From Chloromonas sp. AAM2 (taxonomy: Eukaryota; Chlorophyta; Chlorophyceae; Chlamydomonadales; Chlamydomonadaceae), in the NCBI GenBank assembly GCA_004335635.1, contig QAXH01005706.1, forward strand, positions 7,507 to 18,256: a DNA stretch of 10,750 nucleotides. The letters run 5' to 3'. The notes under the pieces are model-generated. The model was not told the origin of the DNA, did not search any database, and saw only the letters and a list, made by a program, of their open reading frames with translations. A program made the position numbers and the translations under genes. The number at the start of each line of letters is the position of its first letter. Positions within the stretch are counted from its first letter, which is position 1. Positions 1 through 8,834 of the stretch are shown one piece after another.

Positions 1-62
<62 letters not shown>
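1..62. repeat. (CA)n microsatellite
   Basis: Uninterrupted CA dinucleotides run from the window edge. In the sense of the left-hand gene this is a (GT)n tract starting 11 nt into the intron after the donor at 73-72. Confidence 0.98.
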
Positions 63-64
<2 letters not shown>

Positions 65-73
65 ACCGGTCAC

Positions 74-2662
74 CTGTACTCCATCCCCAACGCTCAGGTT
101 AGCCAGCAGTGTGCTCGCCAGGCCCCTGATGAGCAGCTGCTCAGTGAATGGGGTGCTTTGCCTCTCGCTGGCAATCAGGGCCATGGGGCGCAGGGCAGTG
201 TGGTGGGGCAGGCGAACTGTGAGTGATTGGGTGAGTGAGTGGGTGTCGTTTGTACATCTGTATCATCAGACCAGTCGAGCAGATGATGGCTCAAGCTACA
301 CATACAACATCATTGTAATCACATTGCAAAGGACTGCTGGTGTCAAGTCTGAAAACTCGCTAGTGTATATGATTATATCCCGATAATATCTAGTTAGGCA
401 CTAGCTAGCTTTGATATGTTGGGTTAGCCAGATATCCCGGGCGCATGCAGCATGCAACAGACGAAATTGGAACTGGGAAACTGCAGTGAACATGGCCTAG
501 CAAGCATCCATTGAAACAAACCCTGACCCTGACTTGCTGTGGTTGAAACCCTCGTCATCACCTGTGTGTTCGGGCGGGCAGCGGAGGGCAGAGGTGGTGG
601 AGAGGCTGGAGAGGAGGGCACGGGAGGCCTGGTCCCTGCAATGCATGTGAAGTGTGGGTACACAGTGCATGCAGGGCAAAGGGCAGGTAGGTGAGTACGT
701 GAGTGCGTGAGTGAGCGTCCTTCTATATCTGTATCGTCCGACAAGAGTATATGTAGAGATAAGCAGAGTTCATAACAGGCCCATGTGTTTCAGAATGTAC
801 AAGTTCTGTTGTTCGGTTTCAGACGTTGGTATTCTTCCCGCCATCTGAAGCTCACCTGTCACGCTCATCCTGGCAGGGCGTCAGGGGTGGTTTTTTGTGA
901 TCGACGGCTCAAGTTCACTGAGATAATGTGAATACTACGCTGATGGTGATGCAGAACGGATACCCTTGTGCCATGGCCTTGAGAAAGACTGCTGGACTGT
1001 ACCCATGTAATCCACCCTGCCCTGATGATCAGACCCCATCCTGAACTGTATTCAGGCCTGATCCACCCTGCAGGTAGATGGTTCAGTGTCCAGTGACACT
1101 TGCTTAACCGCATCAACTCTATCTACCCATCCGATCCTGGTCACGCGCACCTGCACGTTTTCTGCAGTGCCTGGTATCGCTGCACATCCACATGCTGCCA
1201 GGCGGCGTCCGCCTTCTGCCTAGCAACCGACAGCTCCTTGGTCTGGGATGCACGCTTCCGTTCCTTGTACTGCCTGCAGACACACACACACGCACGTGAC
1301 ACACCCTTGACGCAGATGTGCACGGTGCAGGCGCCTGCTTTACTGTGCTTGCACGTCTCATGAAAATGCAATACACGGCATCAGGTGACTGTGCACAGCT
1401 GTATTGAGGCAGTTCTGACAGATCATTGTAGTCGTTTTTTCGATGGTTTGGAGTGGTGGGCCTGAAGTGTTATCATTGGCATTCTGACGATGCTTTGCAG
1501 TGCCATGGTCTGCCCATGCCCGTTGAAGTTCGTTTTGCCACAGCTGCGCATACAGCTCGTGTGAGCAGGGTCCCCCAGCCAGACACTGGTTTACCAGTGA
1601 TTGTCTCCTCCAGCCCCTGATGCTGCATGAGCCTTCTATCCCTCTAATGGCTGTTGTATGGGCCAGTGTCCCATGAGCCTTCTATCCCTCTAATGGCTGT
1701 TGTATGGGCAGTGTCCCATGAGCCTTGTATCCCTCTAATGGCTGTTGTATGGGCAGTGTCCCATGAGCCTTCTATCCCTCTAATGGCTGTTGTATGGGCA
1801 GTGTCCCATGAGCCTTGTGTCCCTCTAATGGCTGTTGTATGGGCCAGTGTTCCATGAGCCTTCTATCCCTCTAATGGCTGTTGTATGGGGCAGTGTCTCG
1901 GGTTCGCTCCTGTTGGACAGTCCTCCTGAACGGTCTGGTCAACTGCACCCAGCTGTGTACAACGATGCCTATCAGTGCACTGTCCCAACCTCCCTTGATG
2001 CACCTGTCCTCGGTCAGCTGACTCTCGAGCGACAGGTGTGATTGCCGGGATTGGCCCTTTGCATGGCTGTCAGTTGCTTTCCAACATGCTTTTCTTGCTC
2101 CTGGTCTCACACCAGAGGCTGTGCGTGAAGTTGCCAACATCATGCGCATGCAGATGCCAGAACATGCAACATGCATGCTTGCATGAGCACTTAGCACCTG
2201 GCCCGCACCTAAGGGCTTCATCTCTCGCTGCAGCAAACCATTCCTCAGCTCGCTTCTTCCTTCCCTCGATCCATTCCGGTGGTACGGGATCCAAGGGAGA
2301 TGGCGCTGTTTCATCTATCGGTTCCGATGGAACCGCTACTGAACTCGTTTCTGCAGGAGCGGCCACCATCCTGCTGCTGACTTGTTGCGCGATGTGAGGA
2401 AGTACAGGCCCTACTAGTGCGAGTTGATAATGCCAGGAAGTACCGCGGGCGGTTTCTGACGTAAACCCGTACAAAATAACTGAACTCTTTCTGAACTCTT
2501 GCATCAAAGCCTCACCGGTTTCTCAGAATTGAGTCATCTGCATCTTGCAGCTCATCTGGCCTGTTTACGGATTCTTTTTCAGTGCTGTCGAGTCCGTGAG
2601 CTCGGCCTGGCCTGGCCCTTCGTACAGTAGGTACCGACCAATTCAATGACTTCCGAAGCTCG
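74..2662 (-). CDS. unrecognised coiled-coil protein, internal exons of a gene running off the left edge
   Basis: Five exons join in phase: 2662-2516, 2376-2209, 1273-1151, 635-562 and 216-74 (218 codons). Boundaries are GT-AG, and split codons restore R, R, R and V at the four junctions. The product starts with a basic then acidic stretch (LDSTEKESVNRPDELQDADD). A Pro/Ala/Glu linker follows, then a strongly charged, probably helical region (EWIEGRKKRAEEWFAAARDE, then QYKERKRASQTKELSVARQK). The last part is more compact (ALIASERQSTPFTEQLLIRG). The final exon ends in a clean donor at 73-72, so more exons lie beyond position 1. The first exon here may start at 2662, 2611 or 2606. A phase-compatible candidate upstream exon ends at 2734, but its start is unclear. 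I do not recognise the family. A cytoskeletal or axonemal protein would suit the composition, but nothing shows it. It lies about 1 kb downstream of the carrier stop, on the same strand. Confidence 0.6.
1280..1291. repeat. short (CA)n tract beside a splice acceptor
   Basis: About six CA dinucleotides lie 6 nt upstream (in gene sense) of the exon that starts at 1273. The tract is (GT)n on the transcribed strand. Confidence 0.9.
1627..1897. repeat. 45/46-bp minisatellite, six copies, in an intron of the left-hand gene
   Basis: Units begin at 1627, 1673, 1718, 1763, 1808 and 1854 with atgagccttctatccctct or a near match. Differences are ttctat/ttgtat/ttgtgt and one or two C in tgggcagtg. It lies in the 935-nt intron between exons 2376-2209 and 1273-1151. 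Read in the gene's sense, each unit contains cccatacaacag, which resembles a weak acceptor. Confidence 0.96.
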
Positions 2663-2895
2663 CTGTGTAGCAGAGGTATATTTGAAGCAGCTGCATCATG
2701 TCTCTCAAATCTGGAGATGGGGTTTCATGTTACCCTTGACCTTGGACGTGCTTGTTGGTGTGCACTCCCTCCTTGTAAACTGGGACCATGAACACAGCCC
2801 AGCAGAGGCCGCACACATCTGATCATTAACATCATCATGAGGTGAGGGACTCCAACCCGTCCAACCTACAAGTGAAGGGGATTGCGCCACACCGC

Positions 2896-2932
2896 GATAG
2901 TAACGGTGGTGGCCACCCCTCGGGGTGCTATC
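2896..2932. other. nested inverted repeats in the intergenic region
   Basis: cacccc (2914-2919) and ggggtg (2922-2927) form a tight stem with a two-base gap. Outer arms gatag (2896-2900) and ctatc (2928-2932) also pair. The overlapping palindrome ggtggccacc (2908-2917) could compete. The role is unknown, and no transposon ends were found around it. Confidence 0.45.
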
Positions 2933-3365
2933 CTATCCGCAAACCCCGTCAGATCCAAAAGGGCTAAAAATATCATCGTCTCTCAAATGTCATGTCTTGT
3001 CATATCCGTGACGCAACCATGAGGGCGTGAGCAAAGTAAACTTAACCAGCCACAGCTCGGTCCAATGGCACAGCGTTCCATTGTCAAGGGCAGTCCATTA
3101 AAGAGTCAGTGCGCTGGCTGCGTGCCAATCCCCAGTGATTCAAAACGACTTTCTACTGTTGGTTGGGTTCAAGGTTAGCTCGGCCAGTTGACCGATGCGT
3201 GCATCAACCCTCAAGCCACATGGCTTCATTACGGGGCTCCATAACAGAGTGCATAGCTGGGGTGGAATGTAAGGTAGAAGGGTGATTGCGCAACAGGGCA
3301 AGGCGCACAGTGCAGCCTCTTGTGCCCCTGTCCCATGCCCAAACGCCACTGCTTGGCGGCGCATG

Positions 3366-3433
3366 CCAAGACCCTTGCATCCAAACAGGGTGCACTGTGC
3401 CAAGACCCTTGCATCCAAACAGGGTGCACTGTG
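3366..3433. repeat. 34-bp direct duplication between genes
   Basis: Two adjacent identical 34-bp copies start at 3366 and 3400 with ccaagacccttgcatccaa. A short third trace (gccaaacagg) follows. They lie between the carrier stop and the left-hand gene. Confidence 0.9.
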
Positions 3434-3669
3434 CCAAACAGGTCAAGGTTGTGCCGACAAGTGCGTGTCTGCCATCCGGCCATGCATAGCTCCTTAGTCC
3501 ACTTGCTGGGTTCTCCTCCATCCCTCAGTGCAACTCTATCCCACCCTGTGACGTTGACCTGGCAGCGCCTACACATGGAGCCCAGTAGCGACCCCCATGG
3601 AAAGAATGGCATTGCTGTGAGCTACAGCAGGGTCCCCTCATGTTTGTGTTGTTACTTCACATAGCCGGC

Positions 3670-6600
3670 TCACTCCGTCTCCCTGACCCCAAAGGCTGCC
3701 AGGCAGCTCCTGAACACCATGAGGCCGATGGTCTGGCCTATGCCCAGCCTCAGCGCCTTGGGCACAAACCCACGGTACAGCGCTGCTGGGCCCTCCTCCT
3801 TGTAGATGGTGGCCAGGGCCGGCAGGGTGTGGGAGTACTTGCGATCGCCCGGCAACTGACTCTGCAGGGGACGTGCGAGGGCAGCAGACATGACAGTCAG
3901 AGAGCTGGGATTGGGAAGGTCAGAACCTGCTCTGCCGCTTGTTCAGGGCCGGTCAACTTGCTCAGGGCAGGTCAGCCTGCTCAGGGCAGGTCAACCTGCT
4001 CAAGAGGGCAACTGATGTGAAGTTTGGAGAGTTGGGGACAGGTCAAACTCTCGCAAGCAAGGTGGTGAAGAACATCTTTGGCCAGGCAACAGTTGGCATG
4101 GGAAAGGGTTGTACTGACACGTCGGTTGTGGCGCCAGACCCATGCCAAGTCATTTAATTTTCTCATTTCAATATGAGAACCCGGGTTCAACGACCAAATG
4201 AGTAAAGCGCCTCTGCATCTTGAACCAAGACTGCACTGCTCGTCGTCCCACCTGCACCCTGCTCTTGACCACGTCAAAGGGTGCGTTGAAGCACGTGGCA
4301 GCGAACCCCACGCCCATGCCTATGAGGAAGGAGCGGCTGGTCTGCAGCATCTCATTCTCCAGAGCCACCATGTGATGTGTTTCTATCTGTGGACACAAGT
4401 GGCCAGCGCTCACAGCAACTCGATTACAAAAGGGCCGTAAAAGCATGATGACTAGGAAGGCTGAACCGAACACTCCCTCGCCACTGGTCGGCCCCTGCTT
4501 GGCTGTCACGATGCATGTTTAGGCCCATGTGACCCACCTGGTGCATGGCTATCCCCATGTGATTCACCTGGTGCATTCCCATCCCCATGTGACCCACCTG
4601 GTGCATGGCTATCCCCATGTGACCCACCTGGTGCATGGCTATCCCAATGTGACCCACCTGGTGCACGACCATCCCCATGTGACCCACCTGGTGCGTGCCC
4701 ATCCCCATGTGATTCACCTGGTGCATGGCTATCCCCATGTGATTCACCTGGTGCATGGCTATCCCCATGTGATTCACCTGGTGCATTCCCATCCCCATGT
4801 GATTCACCTGGTGCATTCCCATCCCCATGTGACCCACCTGGTGCATTCACATCCCCATGTGACCCACCTGGTGCATTCACATCCCCATGTGACCCACCTG
4901 GTGCATGGCTATCCCCATGTGACCCACCTGGTGCATTCCCATCCCCATGTGACCCACCTGGTGCATGGTCATCCCCATGTGACCCAACTGGTGCATTCCC
5001 ATCCCCATGTGACCCAACTGGTGCATGCCCATCCCCATGTGACCCACCTGGTGCATGGCTATCCCAATGTGACCCACCTGGTGCACGACCATCCCCATGT
5101 GACCCACCTGGTGCATTCCCATCCCCATGTGACCCACCTGGTGCATGGCTATCCCCATGTGACCCACCTGGTGCATGGCTATCCCCATGTGATCCACCTG
5201 GTGCATGGCTATCCCCATGTGACCCACCTGGTGCATGGTACCGTAGTAGATGCTGTTCCAAATGCAGTTACGGAACAGGGTGGGGCTCAGCCCGATGAAC
5301 AAGGCGCTCATACCCTCAGAAGCAACCACCTGAACGGCGCAGGGTCAAAATGCTTGATACGTTTCAGTTGGTACACCTACATTGCCAACGTTTTCAAGCC
5401 CGCCGCTGCATGACACCTATATCCCTGATGTGCTGGTGAAGCCCAGATCATAGTTGGGCTTGTGGCATGGCATAATCGTATATGCTCACAAGTGGCAATT
5501 GGATAGCCAGAAATTGTACTCATAGTGGGTACCTGCCAGCCCCTCTCATCTGCAAATAAGCCTGCACTGAGATCGCAAACATCCTTACTAAATTACGTAT
5601 CCTGAGTGCCACCGAGACCAGCCCCATGCTGTCATCACCATCACCTTGCTCAGGCAGTCCAATGTGTTCCTGTACCGCCCCAGGTGCTCCTTGGCCATGA
5701 GACGCACCTGCCACACACACACACACACACACGTGACTTCAACATGTGATCACATGCCTTGACCTGCTCATCATGGCGAGAAAACCCAGGCGGGATGTCG
5801 CCCGCACGCACTGGAAGAGTCTACTGAGGCTCAGGGATGGCATCACGCTACTGATGCCAACAGGTCATAGTGTCACTGAATGGCCTGGCTCATTATTACC
5901 TCAAACCTTGGAACTAGTCCTGTGCCAAAGCCACTATGGTCGCATTGTGGCGTAGGACTTCACATTGCATCACTCCGCCTCACACCACATCAACTGATGC
6001 ACTGATACTAATGATGTGAACTCGTATTGCGTGCAAACTAAAGTTGTCTCATCCCGACACACAGCAGCCGATTTCCGCCTTGATTCATCTCACTCCGTCT
6101 CATTCCCTCTGCAACCCATCTCAATCTTTTCCACAGAAGGCATCTGTCACCACCTCACTTCATGCCACTCCAGTGGAGTGACTCCATACCACTTCCTTTC
6201 AACCCATCCTTTCTCCATGCACTTCACTCTATTTCATTCCCACTCAACCCATCTAACGCTTTCTCACTCACTTTGATGACCTGGAAGGGTGAGAACACCA
6301 CCCCCTCCGTTGCCCCGCTCAAGGCCCCCGACAGGTAAGCATACCTGCAGCGCATACAGCCACATACCAACCAGTGCGTATCAACAGGACAATGCATATC
6401 ACAAGCGTGTTATCTATCAAACTGCCGTTCAACTGACGGTGAGGATTCAGATGACAACTGACAACTGTAACTGTAGCAGTTGCTTATTGTCATTACTATT
6501 ATTATTGCCATAATAATAAAAATGAAAAATAGCAAAATAAAATAAAATAATCATAATAATAATAATCATTATTGATTAGATGTTGATTCAGACTCACGGC

Positions 6601-8333
6601 GCAGTCAGTTGTCTCTGAGGGTCCCGGGACCTGAACACCCGCTGACTGAACTCCAGCGTGGACAGGGCGGCTGTGGCCCGTGGGATGAGGCCTGCAACAT
6701 GCATCATGAACACGAGATGATGTGTGCACGAGCCGCAGAGAGGGCGGCAGTGCCACACCACTAGCATGACAGGTGCATGGGCTGCTGGCATGGGCGCATG
6801 CATCAGCCAAAGGACCATGCATGCGTGGGTTGCATGCAAGCACGCGTGGCCATCACAGTCAAAGCATCATTCACTGATAGCACAGCTGCACACTGCCGAG
6901 CTCTTAGTGCCTTGACAATGCCTCAAGAAAACACAACAGCGAAGCAGCACACACGCAAGCAGGCGTACGGAATACAAGCATGGCTATGAGAAGCATTTCT
7001 ATGAATCCTTGGCACGCTCGGATGAACATGAGCTTTGCTGGATATCGCCTTGCAAGCATGAGCTCTGGGTAGGTCCCATACGCCCTCCATGTCATCCGTG
7101 CCATGGTGCAAGTAGATTCACAAGCCACAGCCACTCTGCCTGCTATCCTACCTGCAATCTGCTGCATGTGTGAATGTGTCCGAACTGAGTTCAGCATGAG
7201 TGCATGTGACCCAGCTGGTTGCTCAGTGGCGCATGCGGATCAGCTGACTTCCTTGCTCATGGTTCCATTCCACCCTGTGCCCTTTGACGACTTATGGGTG
7301 TAAACAGATGCGTAAACAGCCAACTGCACCCGCCGTTCACAAGCACACAACCACCCGCACACCCATTCACCCTGCCTGCCATGTCACCTGAGATTTCGGG
7401 CAGTGCGCCCCTATACAGTCGCATGACGCCCCCCTCCCGAATGATCTCCCTTACTGCGGGCAGCAGTCGCTGGCGCTCGCCCTGATGAATCTGGAACCGA
7501 GTCTTGAGAAGCTCGAGGGGCTGTGAAGGCAGAGGGCAGGAGGGCGAGTAGTGACTGTTACTGCTTCCGTCTGTGCCATTGCTGATGCCACTGCTCCTGC
7601 TGAGTGCCATGATGTTCACCATCGCAATGTTCATTCAACTTTCGCATGAGCTTCAGGACAGGCACCCGTTTAGCCCCACTGTTTGGCTTAGTGAGTATTT
7701 TAATGCCATAACAGCTTGGCGTGCTTCCCTTGCTTGGAAGCGACTGTCGAGCATGTTGTATGGTTGATGTGCTGGAGTCTGTGCTGCTGCGTGGGCCATG
7801 CACGCATGTGAACGTGACAGCTTGCATCATGTGCACATGTGGATGGTGGATGTGCGTCACCGCACGGACGTCACACACATGAATTGTATGATTGTTGCTG
7901 CAGGTTCATTGCTGCATGCATCACGCACGTGCCTTGCATAGAAATTGTATCATTGTTGTTGCATGCGGCACCTGACGTTGCTGCATGGGCATGCACGCAT
8001 GACCATGATGCATTGCCAGATGTGTCGCACAACTTAGACAACGCCCATGGCAGAGGGGATAGCTAGTAACGTGAGAGCATAGGCCTGTCATGGGAGTTGC
8101 ATGCGCGCATGGGGCCTGGCATGGGGCGTGGCATGGGGCCTGGCATGGGGCGTGGCATGGGGCCTGGCATGGGGTCTGGCATGGGAACATGGGCATGACA
8201 TGGTTAACCTCTAGAACCCGGATCCTCGACTGCTCACCTGTATGGAACATCCTTCCACTACGCCACTGATAGCGCCCGACAAGAAAACTAGGTGATGCCT
8301 GTTGTCAGGCGCGCGGTCGGCCTCAACAGCCAT
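3670..8333 (-). CDS. mitochondrial carrier family protein, 2-oxodicarboxylate-carrier-like, 8 exons
   Basis: Likely moves a carboxylate metabolite across the mitochondrial inner membrane. Exons: 8333-8238, 7520-7388, 6691-6598, 6344-6272, 5707-5645, 5329-5228, 4386-4252 and 3861-3670. All introns are GT-AG and phases agree at every junction, giving 888 nt or 295 residues, the usual family length. The three repeat signatures are PLELLKTRFQ (33-42), PFQVIKVRLM (127-136) and PFDVVKSRVQ (223-232). Each is followed by an EG...G matrix-helix motif (61-70, 158-166, 255-263). Helix 1 has GAISGVVEG (20-28), and helix 6 carries R270 in LRLGIG, where oxodicarboxylate carriers have an arginine. The start is the first ATG after an in-frame TGA four codons upstream (8343-8345), in good context (AGGATGG). 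No presequence is seen, as is normal for the family. Oddities: repeat 2 has Q for the usual acidic residue, and I165 replaces the usual K/R. The family call is firm. The substrate rests on remembered similarity and could be another dicarboxylate or tricarboxylate. Confidence 0.93.
3942..3998. repeat. 19-bp tandem repeat, three copies, in carrier intron 7
   Basis: Units at 3942-3960, 3961-3979 and 3980-3998 are variants of ctcagggcaggtcaacctg, followed by a decayed partial copy at 3999. Confidence 0.93.
4524..5239 (-). repeat. 30-bp minisatellite filling most of carrier intron 6 and including the exon 6 end
   Basis: There are 23 full units from 4531 to 5220 with partial copies at each end. 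Plus-strand units start gacccacctggtgcatg and end atccccatgt. Read in the gene's sense, each unit carries ATGCACCAG followed by gtgggtc, which is exactly the last three codons of exon 6 plus its donor. Units vary at a few sites: gattc (five units), gatcc (5191) and caactg (4981 and 5011, which lose the GT). A distinctive pair of neighbouring units at 4621-4680 recurs at 5041-5100, 14 units away, so blocks of units have been duplicated. The 30-nt length keeps every frame open for long stretches, which makes long spurious ORFs on both strands. Confidence 0.97.
5712..5732. repeat. (CA)n tract beside the carrier exon 5 acceptor
   Basis: About ten CA dinucleotides. In gene sense this is a (GT)n run followed by ggcag and then exon 5, occupying the place where a polypyrimidine tract is expected. 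Confidence 0.95.
5976..6268. other. pyrimidine-rich CACTC/CATTCC-rich part of carrier intron 4
   Basis: The plus strand is rich in degenerate cactcc, cattcc and catctc words, so the transcribed sense is purine-rich (gagtg and gaatg words) directly after the exon 4 donor gtgagtgag. No exon is supported here. Confidence 0.6.
6483..6590. other. AT-rich simple-sequence block in carrier intron 3
   Basis: About 110 nt of ATT/TAA/AAAT simple sequence starts a few bases downstream, in gene sense, of the strong exon 3 donor (gtgagtct). It contrasts sharply with the GC-rich surroundings and contains imperfect inverted repeats of aataat and attatt. Confidence 0.85.
7880..7995. repeat. degenerate duplication inside carrier intron 1
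   Basis: The stretch gaattgtatgattgttgctg near 7880 and gaaattgtatcattgttgtt near 7940 are alike, and each is followed by a gttgctgcatg-type sequence. It looks like an old imperfect tandem copy rich in TTG and GCATGC. No coding exon was found here. Confidence 0.55.
8107..8185. repeat. 12-bp tandem repeat, about 6.5 copies, in carrier intron 1
   Basis: Units gcatggggcctg and gcatggggcgtg alternate from 8107, so the higher-order period is 24 bp. The sixth copy has gtctg, and a partial seventh ends at 8185. The array starts about 50 nt after the exon 1 donor in gene sense. Confidence 0.96.
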
Positions 8334-8834
8334 CCTCAAGCTTCAAAGCACTCAGCCCACAGGCCGCCGTACAAGCACAAAGGCTACCCGATTGACATTG
8401 CTGGCATTGTTTCGAGGTGGGACAGCTACATCGCCGAGCTAGTTGTTGGCTCGCGAAAGGGGCGGCACGCTGCTCTCCACAAGTTCGGCAGTGCTCAACG
8501 CGTCGTCACTCTCCCACGCATCACCAGTGTCTACACTACACGACTTGTGTTGTTTTGGCACCTTTATTAAAAGCACGTATTTGGACGGTTGACATTGACT
8601 AGCACAGCTAGTTTGAGACTGGTTGCCTAGTTTGGGCTTGCTGCGACGAATCAGTGTGCATGTTCCTTGGTTGAGCACATGTAGAGCACATGTATGCATG
8701 CAAGTACACTGAGCAACCTTGGACATGACAAGATGAGGCCGCCATGGCAATCGTTTGAGGCCGCTGGACTTTGGGTTTCTTAACCAAGCTTCTGATAAGG
8801 CCTTGAAAGAGAGCAAGCAGGCGCAGTAGCAGAG

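Larger units (their letters stand above)
2663..3669. other. intergenic region between carrier stop and left-hand gene
   Basis: This holds the carrier 3' untranslated region and probably the promoter or first exons of the left-hand gene. No minus-strand TGTAA (TTACA on plus) was found in about 1 kb below the carrier stop, so the 3' end cannot be placed. One weak exon candidate on the minus strand ends at 2734 with donor gtaaca. Its phase fits the exon starting at 2662, and its end would read YKEGVHTNKHVQGQG. The rest shows only the 34-bp duplication and a hairpin. Confidence 0.5.

Noticed and set aside
424..744. Minus-strand Pro/Ser-rich frame over exon 635-562.
   Set aside because: The neighbouring frame (DQASRALLSSLSTTSALR) joins in phase with the exons on both sides, and the Pro-rich frame does not.
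1654..2041. Plus-strand ORFs with a repeated MAVVWAVSHEPS-like unit.
   Set aside because: Product of the 45/46-bp minisatellite in an intron of the minus-strand gene. No start context or other coding sign.
2896..2932. Hairpin considered as a tRNA, riboswitch or transposon end.
   Set aside because: No cloverleaf, no T-loop motif, no flanking duplication or matching second terminus was found.
4524..5239. CRISPR-like look of regularly spaced 30-bp repeats.
   Set aside because: Units are directly abutting with no unique spacers, no cas genes are present, and the context is a eukaryotic intron.
5228..5240. Alternative exon 6 donor directly after YYG (TACG followed by gtacca).
   Set aside because: It leaves phase 1, which cannot join to the exon 7 acceptor at 4387 (phase 0). 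The CAG/gtgggt donor gives the right phase and the loop length expected for the family.
4506..5261. 251-codon minus-strand ORF of HAPGGSHGDS-like repeats resembling a Gly/His-rich structural protein.
   Set aside because: Same array in a frame that does not match exon 6. The length comes only from the 30-nt period being a multiple of three.
4529..5413. Longest ORF of the window, 294 codons on the plus strand, made of a ten-residue repeat (HPHVTHLVHS-like).
   Set aside because: It is the 30-bp repeat read in a stop-free frame. The array lies inside an intron of the minus-strand carrier gene, and the ORF runs antisense through exon 6.
8292..8570. Plus-strand 92-codon ORF overlapping the carrier start.
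   Set aside because: It is antisense to carrier exon 1 at its start, shows no recognisable motif, and has no promoter or splice support.
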